A stretch of DNA of 64,000 nt from UBA7803 sp963822255 (GTDB taxonomy: Bacteria > Pseudomonadota > Gammaproteobacteria > Pseudomonadales > Azotimanducaceae). A model generated the notes under the pieces. The model had not been told where the DNA came from, made no database searches, and saw nothing but the letters and a program-made list of their open reading frames with translations. The stretch spans positions 1,550,001 to 1,614,000 of the forward strand of contig CAWGGV010000008.1 in NCBI GenBank assembly GCA_963822255.1, in the 5' to 3' direction. Numbering within the stretch: position 1 is the stretch's first letter; every line of letters begins with the position of its first letter. The position numbers were made by a program, and so were the translations under genes. Of this stretch, positions 1 to 7,606 are shown one piece after another.

Positions 1-535
1 AGGACACGTCCCGCGCGGCGGCGGCGCCGTCCACAGCGCTCGCAAGCCGAGCCTCACCGAACATCAGCAGCCGCAGCCGCGTGACCGCCACCAGCCGCAG
101 AAGCTGGTCCAGAGCGCGGCTCTCGAGCAGGTCGGCGTCGTCCACGAAGGCGATGCAGCCCCGTCCCTGGCGCTCCATGGATCGCACGTGCTCGGCGACC
201 ACCTCGGTCAACTGGGACAGCTCGGCGTCCTCTGGTGCCCTCAGACCGAACCCGTGGACGAGGGCGCCGAGCACTTCCCGCACCCCGTTCACCAGCGCAC
301 CGTTGATCCGGGCCGCCTGCCGCCCCGGCGCCATGCCGGCGACCAGCTGACGGCACAGGGTGCTCTTGCCGACGCCACGTGGTCCGGTCACCAGCAGCAC
401 GCGCTGCGGCCAGGCGGAAGGATCCTGCAGCCGTTCCAGGTGGGACTGACGGTCGGCGCCGGCAAAGAAGCCCGGCGCCGGAGCGGAGAACGTCTGCCGG
501 ACCGGCATGGGCGGATCCGACGGCTGCTCAGCCAT
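1..535 (-). CDS. damX: DamX-like AAA ATPase, N-terminal part (cut by window edge)
   Basis: Only the first 178 codons lie in the window; the reading frame is open to base 1. A P-loop is visible around residues 47-55 (GPRGVGKST), and a Walker B-like strand (CIAFVDDAD) around residue 120. This is the ExeA/DamX-type AAA domain that comes before a membrane segment and a C-terminal SPOR domain in DamX proteins. DamX is a septal cell-division protein in enterobacteria. The ATG at 535 overlaps the aroB stop by 8 bp, and the order aroK-aroB-damX is typical of Gammaproteobacteria. The family is called from the ATPase domain plus position, because the diagnostic SPOR domain is outside the window. Confidence 0.8.
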   Translation of the reverse strand, partial: MAEQPSDPPMPVRQTFSAPAPGFFAGADRQSHLERLQDPSAWPQRVLLVTGPRGVGKSTLCRQLVAGMAPGRQAARINGALVNGVREVLGALVHGFGLRAPEDAELSQLTEVVAEHVRSMERQGRGCIAFVDDADLLESRALDQLLRLVAVTRLRLLMFGEARLASAVDGAAAARDVS

Positions 536-1634
536 CCGCGCCCTCCGTCACGACCGTCAAGGTCCGCGTGAGCGCTGCCGGATCGACCGCTTCGGTCACG
601 ACCACCGAGCCGATGGCGTCCGCCAGCACCAGCCGGAGGCGGCCGTCCTGCACCTTTTTATCCATGCCCATGGCCGCGATCATGTCTTCGCTGGTCAGCC
701 GCGGCGGCGCCACGGGCAGCCCCATCCGCACCAGCAGGGTGCTGATCCGACGCGCGTCGGCTGCCCCGAGCATGTTCTGTCGAACCGACAGATCGGCGGC
801 CATGACCATGCCGACGGCTACTGCCTCTCCGTGGAGCAGGCGCGTGTAGCCGGTCAGCGTCTCCAGCGCGTGGCCGAACGTATGGCCGAAATTCAGAATG
901 GCTCGGACCCCGGACTCCCGCTCGTCGGCGGCCACCACCTGCGCTTTGATCTCGCAGGAACGGCGTACGGCGAAGTCGACGGCCGCCGGTTCTCTTGCCG
1001 CAAGCGGCTGCGCCTCGCGTTCGAGCCACTCGAAGAATGCCGCGTCGCTGATCACGCCGTACTTCACCACCTCGGCGAGGCCGGCCCGGTACTCCCGGTC
1101 CGGCAGGGTGCGGAAGACGCTCGTGTCCGCGATCACGCAGCGAGGCTGGTGAAACGCGCCGATCATGTTCTTACCCAGCGGATGGTTCACCGCCGTCTTG
1201 CCGCCCACCGAGGAGTCCACCTGGGCAAGCAGGGTGGTCGGCACCTGAATGAAATCCACGCCCCGTTGAAAGGTGGCCGCGGCGAAGCCCGCCAGATCTC
1301 CAACCACGCCGCCGCCGAGGGCGATTACCGTGGTGGAGCGGTTGTGGCGGTGCTCGAGCAGGAAGTCCATGAGCGCGGTGTAGGTTGCGAGGCTCTTTTG
1401 TGCTTCGCCGTCGGCCATGAGGAAGACGTCCAGCTGACGGCCATCGGCGAGGCCGTCGCGCAGCGCGTTCAGGTAAAGGGGCGCTACCACGTCGTTGCTC
1501 ACCACCGCCACCTGCCGGCCGCGAATGTGGGAGCTGAGCAACTCGCCGCGGCCGAGCACGCCCTCCCCCACGTAGATGGGGTAGCTGCGCTCCCCCAGCG
1601 CCACGCTCACCACCTGCGGCTCGGCTGCGGTCAT
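528..1634 (-). CDS. aroB: 3-dehydroquinate synthase
   Basis: 368 aa, the normal length for AroB, which makes 3-dehydroquinate from DAHP using NAD and a divalent metal (shikimate pathway, step 2, cytoplasm). The NAD-binding glycine cluster GGGVVGDLAGF and the segment QVDSSVGGKTAVNHPLGKN are clear. The metal ligands are expected in the GLAEVVKYG region (Glu) and in GHTFGHALE (His). The ATG overlaps the aroK stop by 4 bp (ATGA), so the two are translationally coupled. It is co-transcribed with aroK, the enzyme four steps later in the same pathway. Confidence 0.97.
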   Translation of the reverse strand: MTAAEPQVVSVALGERSYPIYVGEGVLGRGELLSSHIRGRQVAVVSNDVVAPLYLNALRDGLADGRQLDVFLMADGEAQKSLATYTALMDFLLEHRHNRSTTVIALGGGVVGDLAGFAAATFQRGVDFIQVPTTLLAQVDSSVGGKTAVNHPLGKNMIGAFHQPRCVIADTSVFRTLPDREYRAGLAEVVKYGVISDAAFFEWLEREAQPLAAREPAAVDFAVRRSCEIKAQVVAADERESGVRAILNFGHTFGHALETLTGYTRLLHGEAVAVGMVMAADLSVRQNMLGAADARRISTLLVRMGLPVAPPRLTSEDMIAAMGMDKKVQDGRLRLVLADAIGSVVVTEAVDPAALTRTLTVVTEGADG

Positions 1635-2155
1635 ATCACTCCATCTGCTCTCAGGCGTTGCTCGATCTCTCTGGCCAGTGTCTTAGGCCCTTGCCGGTCG
1701 GTCACGAACCGATAGTCGGCGATCTCGCGGTACAGGGGCTCGCGGTCCCTCTGCAGCCGCGCCAGCGTCTCCGCCGCGTCGCCCCACTGCAGGAGCGGCC
1801 GTTTGCGGTCGCGCCGAGTGCGCTCCACCAACCGCTCGAGCGGGCTGTCGAGGTGAATGACTATGCCCCGCGAGGACAACATGGCCCGGTTGCACGGATC
1901 GAGCACTGCTCCGCCGCCGGTCGCCAGCACCACTCCGGAGCGAGCCGACAGCTCCTCGAGAACGTGACGCTCCCGCTCACGGAATCCGCGCTCACCCTCG
2001 ACGTCGAAGATCCAGCCAACGGGTGCGCCGGCGCGGGACTCGATCACCTGATCGGAGTCACAGAACTCCATGCCGAGCGCCTGCGCAAGCAGTCGACCCA
2101 CCGTGCTCTTTCCCACGGCCATGAGGCCGACGAGAATGATGTTTGGTTTGCCCAT
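1631..2155 (-). CDS. aroK: Shikimate kinase
   Basis: 174 aa, full length. It phosphorylates shikimate at the 3-OH using ATP. The P-loop is at residues 9-18 (GLMAVGKSTV). The shikimate-binding DSD motif (FCDSDQVIE) and GGGAVLD are present, as is a lid region (RTRRDRKRPLL). The start at 2155 gives the expected MGKPNIILVG beginning. There is no purine-rich ribosome binding site in front of it; a strong hairpin with a T-tract sits there instead (see 2159-2181). It lies downstream of pilQ and is coupled to aroB. Confidence 0.96.
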   Translation of the reverse strand: MGKPNIILVGLMAVGKSTVGRLLAQALGMEFCDSDQVIESRAGAPVGWIFDVEGERGFRERERHVLEELSARSGVVLATGGGAVLDPCNRAMLSSRGIVIHLDSPLERLVERTRRDRKRPLLQWGDAAETLARLQRDREPLYREIADYRFVTDRQGPKTLAREIEQRLRADGVI

Positions 2156-2158
2156 AGG

Positions 2159-2181
2159 AAAACGGCGCCCGATGGCGCCGT
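2159..2181 (-). terminator. Hairpin with T-run immediately before aroK
   Basis: On the minus strand, ACGGCGCC - atcg - GGCGCCGT forms a perfect 8-bp stem with a 4-nt loop, followed by TTTTCC and then the aroK ATG four bases later. It has the shape of an intrinsic terminator for the pilMNOPQ unit. It could also act as an attenuator or translation-blocking hairpin for aroK. Confidence 0.6.
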
Positions 2182-2197
2182 CCAGTGTATCGTAGGA

Positions 2198-2241
2198 GCG
2201 ATCTCCAAGCCCCGATTCTAACGCAGGAGCCGGGAGATCGC
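2198..2241. repeat. Degenerate REP-like inverted repeat
   Basis: GCGATCTCC (2198-2206) and GGAGATCGC (2233-2241) are a 9-bp inverted pair with a 26-nt spacer. The left arm is preceded by GTAGGA, close to the GTGGGAGCGACCTCC head of the REP family found elsewhere in the window. It sits in the 112-bp pilQ-aroK gap. Confidence 0.5.
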
Positions 2242-2267
2242 TTGCGGATGATTGGCGAGGACTCCGG

Positions 2268-4505
2268 CTAATGCACCAGGGTGTCCTGGACGATCTTCGG
2301 AGTGATGAAGATGAGCAGCTCCTGCTTGTCGTCCCGCTGGGTCGTGTGCCGGAACAGCCGGCCCACGTACGGCAGGTCGCCGAGAAACGGCGTCTTCGTC
2401 GTATCGTAGTTGCGATCGGTGGTGAAGATGCCGCCGAGCACCACGGTCTGCGAATTGTCCACCAGCACCTCGGTCTGGATCGAATTGGTGTTGATGGCTA
2501 CGCCGCCGGGAACGATGGCCCCCACCGTGTCCTGCTTGACGTGGAGTTGCATGATGATCCGGTCGTCGGGGGTGATCTGCGGTGTTACCTCCAGGGACAG
2601 CACAGCGTCCTTGAACGATGTGGACGTCGCGCCGCTCGACGACGCCTCCTGATAGGGAATCTCCACACCGGACTGAATGACCGCCGCCGACTTGTCTGCG
2701 GTGATCACCTTCGGCCGCGCCACCACTTCGGCGTGACCGTCCGAGGCCAGCGCCGACAGCTCCAGATCCAGGAGCGTCCCGTTGTTGGTGAAGCCGATGC
2801 CGAACGTCGTGGCACCGGCCGTGGTCACGCCGAGGTCGACGGCCAGATCGGCCGGCGACGTGATGGTCCCGGTGCCATCGACGGCGATTTTCTGCAACTC
2901 TCCCAGAGTCTCCAGCGATCCGCCCATGCGCAGCAGCCCGCCGCCCACGTCGTCCTCGATGTGCCCACCACCCCAGCGGATGCCCAGCTCCTCAGAGTAG
3001 TTGGCGTTGGCGGTGACGATACGAGCCTCGATGAGCACCTGGCGGACGGGAATGTCGAGCTGTTGAATGACCCGCCGGAACTCTTCGATCTTGTCCGAGG
3101 TATCGGTGAGGATGATGGAGTTGGTGCGCTCGTCGACGATGACGCTGCCGCGCTCGGAGAGCATGGACTTCTTGTTTTCACCTGCCTGTGAGCTGAACAG
3201 CTTGAACAGCTCGCTGGCGCTGGCGTACCGGATCTGGATGAAATCCGTGCGCAGCGGAGCCAGCTCGGAAATCTGCTTCTGGTTCTCGAGCTCGAGCTTC
3301 TCCCGTGCCGCGATTTCCGACGCGGGGCCCACCAGCAGGACGTTGCCCACCTGGCGCTTGTCGAGACCCTTGGTCTTCAGAATCAGCTCCAGGGCCTGGT
3401 CCCAGGGCACGTTCTTCAGACGCAGGGTGATGCGTCCGCTGACGGTGTCGCTGGCAACCAGATTCAGATCGGTGAAGTCGGCAATGAGCTGCAGCACCGA
3501 GCGAACCTCGATGTCCTGGAAGTTCAGCGACAGCTTCTCGCCCGTGTACTTGAACTGATCCTGGCGGCGCTCCTTGTCCTCTTCGGTGACTTTGCTCACG
3601 TCGATGGAGAGGGTGTTGTCGGCCTGGTAGGCGAGATAGTCGTAATCGCCTTTGGCGTTCACCGTGAAAACGGTGTTCGGGCCCTGCTGGATGGCATCGA
3701 CGATCTGTACCGGGGTCGCAAAGTCGGTGACGTCCAGACGGCGTTGCAGACTCTTCGGCAGGTCGGTGTTGCGCACCTCCACCAGTATCTTGTCGGCCTC
3801 GGAGGACACGTTCACGGGCGCCTTGGGGTCGGAGAGTTTGATGATCACCCGACCTTCCCCATTGTCGCCACGACGGAAGTCGACGTCGGTGACGTGGGAG
3901 TCGGCCGCGACCGCAGCGCTGCCGCCGCTGTCCCGCTCCGATGCCGCGCCCGTTTGCTGCCCGGACGCCGCCACCGCGGTGGTCGTCGGGCTGCCTGTGC
4001 CACCGTCGGCGCCTACCAGCACGTACAGGGTGTTGCCCTGAATGCTGGTTTCGTAACCCACCAGATGGGTGAGGTTGACGATAGCGCGGGTACGGTCTTT
4101 GGTGGAGATGACGGACAGCCGCCGCGCGTTGCCGATGCCCAGGCTGTGATACTTGTCATCGAGCGCGCTGTCCACGCCGGGCATGTCGAGCACGATGCGC
4201 GCCGGCCGTTCGATGGTGTAGCCGGTGGGCTTGGGCGGCGGGCCGTCGAACTCGAGGCGGATTTCGGTCTTGTCGCCCGGCAGCGAGGAAAATTCCACGT
4301 CCTTAATCGTGGCGCTCCAGGCCTGCACGGCCACGAGGCCCAGCGCGGCGGCCGCGAGGTGCCGAGCGGCTCTCAGGCAGCCGCTGACGCCCGCGCTGAC
4401 CCGCGCGGCGCTCCCCCGCGCGGCGCTCCCCCGCGCGGCGCTCCCGCACGAAGGTGCGCGGGGCGGGGACGTCCAGCCCATGGTCGTGTTCTGCATGATG
4501 CTCAT
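2268..4505 (-). CDS. pilQ: Type IV pilus secretin PilQ
   Basis: 745 aa. Outer-membrane secretin channel through which the type IV pilus is extruded. Domain order: signal region to about residue 65, two AMIN peptidoglycan-binding domains (about 65-160 and 205-310), a short STN/N0 domain starting LNFQDIEVRSVLQLIAD (about 330), an N1 domain, then the secretin core with VEIPYQEAS and VLSLEVTPQITPDDRI, ending in a beta-lip sequence. The n-region of the signal peptide is unusually long and carries a GSAAR repeat from a 15-bp tandem repeat (4401-4445). Start ATG 4505 overlaps the pilP stop by 4 bp; ATG 4496 is an alternative. Confidence 0.96.
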   Translation of the reverse strand: MSIMQNTTMGWTSPPRAPSCGSAARGSAARGSAARVSAGVSGCLRAARHLAAAALGLVAVQAWSATIKDVEFSSLPGDKTEIRLEFDGPPPKPTGYTIERPARIVLDMPGVDSALDDKYHSLGIGNARRLSVISTKDRTRAIVNLTHLVGYETSIQGNTLYVLVGADGGTGSPTTTAVAASGQQTGAASERDSGGSAAVAADSHVTDVDFRRGDNGEGRVIIKLSDPKAPVNVSSEADKILVEVRNTDLPKSLQRRLDVTDFATPVQIVDAIQQGPNTVFTVNAKGDYDYLAYQADNTLSIDVSKVTEEDKERRQDQFKYTGEKLSLNFQDIEVRSVLQLIADFTDLNLVASDTVSGRITLRLKNVPWDQALELILKTKGLDKRQVGNVLLVGPASEIAAREKLELENQKQISELAPLRTDFIQIRYASASELFKLFSSQAGENKKSMLSERGSVIVDERTNSIILTDTSDKIEEFRRVIQQLDIPVRQVLIEARIVTANANYSEELGIRWGGGHIEDDVGGGLLRMGGSLETLGELQKIAVDGTGTITSPADLAVDLGVTTAGATTFGIGFTNNGTLLDLELSALASDGHAEVVARPKVITADKSAAVIQSGVEIPYQEASSSGATSTSFKDAVLSLEVTPQITPDDRIIMQLHVKQDTVGAIVPGGVAINTNSIQTEVLVDNSQTVVLGGIFTTDRNYDTTKTPFLGDLPYVGRLFRHTTQRDDKQELLIFITPKIVQDTLVH
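4401..4445. repeat. 15-bp perfect tandem repeat x3 inside pilQ signal region
   Basis: Three perfect copies of CCGCGCGGCGCTCCC in a row (4401-4415, 4416-4430, 4431-4445). Because the unit is a multiple of three it encodes repeated GSAAR on the minus strand without breaking the pilQ frame. It looks like slippage-prone DNA. Confidence 0.95.
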
Positions 4506-5083
4506 CCTTTATCTCCACCTCCCAGTGGGACCGTGCGGGAGCGCTCGACCCATCCGCCGGTACCATCCGGTACGATCTCCGTCAGCTCGATGCCGCTTTC
4601 TTCTATTGCTTCGATCTTGCCGTTGTCCGTGCCCATGTAGTCCCCTTTCTGGACCCGGTGGACGCCGCCGTCAGAGTCCTGCACCAAGGCATAGCGCTGC
4701 CGGTCCTTGGACAGGGTTCCCACCATGGCTAGGTTCGCGATGGTGTAGTGCTCCAGATACTGTTTCGGCCGGTTGGGGTCCGGCTTGACCTGAGGACCGC
4801 TCGGCCGATTCGGGCTGTGAACCTGAACCGGGGGCTCGAACGGGCTGCGCATCGCGCTCGCCTGATACGCGAACGGCGCCACCTGCTCGAACGGCGGCAG
4901 TGGCTCGATGGGGCCCGGCTTTCTCTGCTCGGCCTTGGCGACGAAAGCCTTCAGATCGCCCATGTCGTTGCTCGAGGTGCACGCCGACAACAGCGCGGCC
5001 AGCGAAATCGCTAGCGCGGTCTTCAGATAGCGCGTGGACGGGCCGTGCTCAGCGGACGCGCCCTTACTCAGTATCTGCATCAC
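4502..5083 (-). CDS. pilP: Type IV pilus inner-membrane lipoprotein PilP
   Basis: 193 aa. The lipobox LLSAC is around residues 31-35, after a cationic and hydrophobic signal, so this is a lipoprotein. The C-terminal PilP domain (roughly 105-180) includes the pattern QYLEHYTIANLAMVGTL and GDYMGTDNGKIEAIEESGI, which contacts PilQ and links it to the inner-membrane PilMNO complex. ATG 5083 overlaps the pilO stop by 4 bp and the stop overlaps pilQ by 4 bp, so the whole pil unit is tightly coupled. Confidence 0.95.
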   Translation of the reverse strand: MMQILSKGASAEHGPSTRYLKTALAISLAALLSACTSSNDMGDLKAFVAKAEQRKPGPIEPLPPFEQVAPFAYQASAMRSPFEPPVQVHSPNRPSGPQVKPDPNRPKQYLEHYTIANLAMVGTLSKDRQRYALVQDSDGGVHRVQKGDYMGTDNGKIEAIEESGIELTEIVPDGTGGWVERSRTVPLGGGDKG

Positions 5084-5691
5084 TTGTCCTCGTCCAGATA
5101 CCTGTAAGTCTTGGCCAGGATCGACATCTTGAGATCGGTCGGCGAGTCCTGCGGCTCGATGTTGAAGTCGTGCAGCGTGACGATCCGTGACAGGTTCGCC
5201 ACCCCGCTCACGAACGAGCCGAGCTTGTGATAGCTCCCGTCGACCACGATCTGAATCGGCAACTCCACGTAAAACTCCGTGTGCACCTCGTCCTTCAGAT
5301 CGATGCTCTCGATGGTCAGCTCGTTGTCGAGCGCGGTGCGCGTGATGTCCTCGATCAGGCCCGGCACCTCGGTGTCGCTGGGAAGCTGGCGCAGCAGCGT
5401 TTCGAAGGTGGCTTGCATTTCCTTCTTCTGCTCACGGTAGGCTTCGAGGTTCGCCGCCTTGAAGCTCTTGGTGTCGAAGTCGTCGCGCAGCGCCTGCTCC
5501 TTGCGGGCGGCAGTGGCCAGCGCGTCCTGCTTGCTGGTGAGGTAGAAGTAGTAGCCGCCGCCAAGCACCAGCAGAAACGCCAGCGCCATCACCACGGCCT
5601 TCACGGCCGCCGGCCACGACCCGATGTTGTTCACGTCCAGGTCCGCGAGGTCGAAGTTCTTGAGCTGCTCCAGGGAGTCGTTCAGTGCCAT
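5080..5691 (-). CDS. pilO: Type IV pilus alignment protein PilO
   Basis: 203 aa from MALNDSLEQLKNFDLADLD. The start was chosen because AGGGGAG lies 7 bases upstream of ATG 5691; the open frame runs further upstream, but that extension overlaps pilN. One transmembrane helix (about residues 25-47, AVVMALAFLLVLGGGYYFYL) is followed by a coiled-coil and a ferredoxin-like periplasmic domain. PilO forms heterodimers with PilN in the alignment subcomplex between PilM and PilP/PilQ. Confidence 0.95.
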   Translation of the reverse strand: MALNDSLEQLKNFDLADLDVNNIGSWPAAVKAVVMALAFLLVLGGGYYFYLTSKQDALATAARKEQALRDDFDTKSFKAANLEAYREQKKEMQATFETLLRQLPSDTEVPGLIEDITRTALDNELTIESIDLKDEVHTEFYVELPIQIVVDGSYHKLGSFVSGVANLSRIVTLHDFNIEPQDSPTDLKMSILAKTYRYLDEDK

Positions 5692-5704
5692 GTCGTTGCT
5701 CCCC

Positions 5705-6379
5705 TCAGCGCGATGCGGTCCGGGCGGGGACCTTGGCGGCAGCCTTGCCGCCTGCCTTGCCGCCAGCTTTGCTGCCCGGCTTGCCGGCCGCAGGCTTGGC
5801 AACGTCGGCCGATCCGTTGTCCGGCTCGTTGGGATTGGTCTGCACGAAGGTCAGGTTGAAGGTACTGGCCTGAGGACCGTAATCCACACTCTTCGGATCT
5901 TCCTTGATAGTCTTGAGGTTCGGGTTGGCGAACCAGTCCGAATTGTCCAGGTTCCTCATGAGCGAAGAGATGCGGTTGTTGGATTCGGCCTCGCCTTCCA
6001 CCGTCAGGACGTTGCCCTGCTTCTTCAGGCTCCTGAAATGCACCCCCTTGGCTAGCGTGCGCACCAGCTCGTCGAACACGCGGACGATCACCGGCCGGTT
6101 GCCCTGCAGCTCCTGGATGACCCGCATCCGCGCGAGCAGCTCGTCCCGCGTCTTCTGCAGGTCTTCGATCTCGGCTATCTTGTGGTCGAGCTCCGCTATC
6201 CTGGCTTCCAGGAACTCGTTCCGGGCCTGCTGCGACTCGATGCGGCCGTTGAGATACACGCCCACCAGCAGCACGATGGCCACTGCCGCCACCAGCGCTC
6301 CGGCAAGGTTGCCGAAAAATTCCTTTTTCCTGCGCTCGCGCTCCCACTCGCGCCAGGGCAGCAGGTTGATGCGTGCCAT
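5705..6379 (-). CDS. pilN: Type IV pilus assembly protein PilN
   Basis: 224 aa from MARINLLPWREWERERRKKE; INLLPWR is the conserved cytoplasmic tail that docks in PilM. It is followed by one membrane helix (about 22-42), a coiled-coil and a periplasmic domain. The ATG at 6379 shares one base with the pilM stop (TGATG) and has AGGAGC upstream. The C-terminus (last about 35 residues) is a low-complexity A/G/K-rich tail (KPAAGKPGSKAGGKAGGKAA) not normally part of the fold, probably a repeat expansion. Confidence 0.95.
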   Translation of the reverse strand: MARINLLPWREWERERRKKEFFGNLAGALVAAVAIVLLVGVYLNGRIESQQARNEFLEARIAELDHKIAEIEDLQKTRDELLARMRVIQELQGNRPVIVRVFDELVRTLAKGVHFRSLKKQGNVLTVEGEAESNNRISSLMRNLDNSDWFANPNLKTIKEDPKSVDYGPQASTFNLTFVQTNPNEPDNGSADVAKPAAGKPGSKAGGKAGGKAAAKVPARTASR

Positions 6380-7443
6380 CAGTCGAAGCTCCTCATCGCC
6401 AGGCCACAAGCGATCATCATTGCCGGCGCGTCATTGGCCAAAGCGTCGGCGTCCACCTTGCTGGCGAGTGCCATGTCTACGAAGGGATTGGCGATCAGCG
6501 TGGGCGTGCCGAGCTTGTTCTCGATCATGTCGGACAGGCCGTCGATGGAAGCGGTGCCGCCCGCCAGCACGATGTAGTCCACGTCATCGTACTGACTGGA
6601 TGAGAAGAAGAACTGCAGCGATCGAGTCACCTGCTGAAGCACGGCCTCCTTGAACGGCTGCAGCACTTCTTCTTCATAGTCGTCCGGCAGGCCGCCCTGT
6701 TTCTTGGCGAGCCCGGCCTCTTCGAACGAGAGGCTGTACCGGCGCTGAATCTCTTCAGTGAGCTGCTTGCCGCCGAAAAGCTGCTCACGGGTGTAAATGG
6801 AGCGGTCGTCGGCCAGCACCGACAGGGTGGTCATGGTGGCACCGATATCGATGATGGCCACCACCAGCTCCTGAGTACTGGCGCCGAGCTGGGTCTTGAT
6901 CAGCTCGAAGGCCCGCTTCATGGCATGCGCTTCGATGTCCACCACGGCGGGCTTGACGCCGCCGAGCTGCAGCGCCGCTTCCCGCATCTCGACGTTTTCG
7001 CGCCGGCAGGCGGCAAGCAGCACTTCCACCTGCTCGGGATTCCGCTCCGAGAGGCCCTGAACCTCGAAATCGATGGCAACCTCATCGAGCGGATAAGGTA
7101 TGTACTGATCGGCCTCGACGGTGATCTGGTTTTCCATCTCGTCGTCGGTGAGGGATCCATCCATCTCGATGGTCTTGGTGATCACCGCGGATCCGGCAAC
7201 GGCCACGGCGGCATGGCGGGGCTGGGTCTTCGAGCGGCTCAGCACCCGTTTGATCGCTTCACCTACCCCTTCCACGTCGCTAATATTCTTTTCCACCACG
7301 GCGTTGGGCGGAAGCGGCTCCACCGCGTACGCCTCTACGCGATACCGGCCATTGTTCCTCGAGAGCTCGAGAAGCTTGACGGACGTGGAGCTTATGTCGA
7401 GCCCGAGGAGGACGTTGGGCTTCTTATTGAATAGGCCGAACAC
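6379..7443 (-). CDS. pilM: Type IV pilus actin-like ATPase PilM
   Basis: 354 aa, normal PilM length. It has the FtsA/actin fold: phosphate-1 loop LLGLDISSTSVKLLEL at the N-terminus, phosphate-2 region VAIIDIGATMTTLSVL (about 195-210), and adenosine motif YIVLAGGTASIDGLSDMIE (about 300). It is cytoplasmic, binds the PilN tail and couples the pilus motor to the envelope complex. The start codon is GTG (7443) with AAGGAAA 7 bases upstream. It is the first gene of the pil unit, behind the promoter at 7497-7525. Confidence 0.96.
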   Translation of the reverse strand: MFGLFNKKPNVLLGLDISSTSVKLLELSRNNGRYRVEAYAVEPLPPNAVVEKNISDVEGVGEAIKRVLSRSKTQPRHAAVAVAGSAVITKTIEMDGSLTDDEMENQITVEADQYIPYPLDEVAIDFEVQGLSERNPEQVEVLLAACRRENVEMREAALQLGGVKPAVVDIEAHAMKRAFELIKTQLGASTQELVVAIIDIGATMTTLSVLADDRSIYTREQLFGGKQLTEEIQRRYSLSFEEAGLAKKQGGLPDDYEEEVLQPFKEAVLQQVTRSLQFFFSSSQYDDVDYIVLAGGTASIDGLSDMIENKLGTPTLIANPFVDMALASKVDADALANDAPAMMIACGLAMRSFD

Positions 7444-7496
7444 GGTGGAATTTCCTTATTGGCGCGGGCACTTACGTCCTATTTATGCAGCCGGGC

Positions 7497-7525
7497 ATTA
7501 AATACCAGCCTCACGGTCGCCGCAA
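7497..7525 (-). promoter_or_regulatory. Candidate sigma-70 promoter of pilMNOPQ
   Basis: On the minus strand, TTGCGG (7525-7520) and TTTAAT (7502-7497) are separated by exactly 17 bp, about 50 bases before the pilM GTG. The -10 box matches 5 of 6 consensus positions. The divergent mrcA gene shares this 163-bp gap; on the plus strand a weaker CTGCAA / TACAAT pair (7541-7568) could serve it. Confidence 0.5.
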
Positions 7526-7606
7526 TCTGGTATCCGGTCACTGCAAGAGGTTCCCTGTTCCCTACAATCCTTTATCAGTTCGCCACTGTCTGCCCCGGAA
7601 GTCCCG

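Noticed and set aside
5692..5802. Longer pilO start (37 extra codons)
   Set aside because: The extension overlaps the end of pilN and lacks a ribosome binding site, whereas ATG 5691 has AGGGGAG at good spacing.
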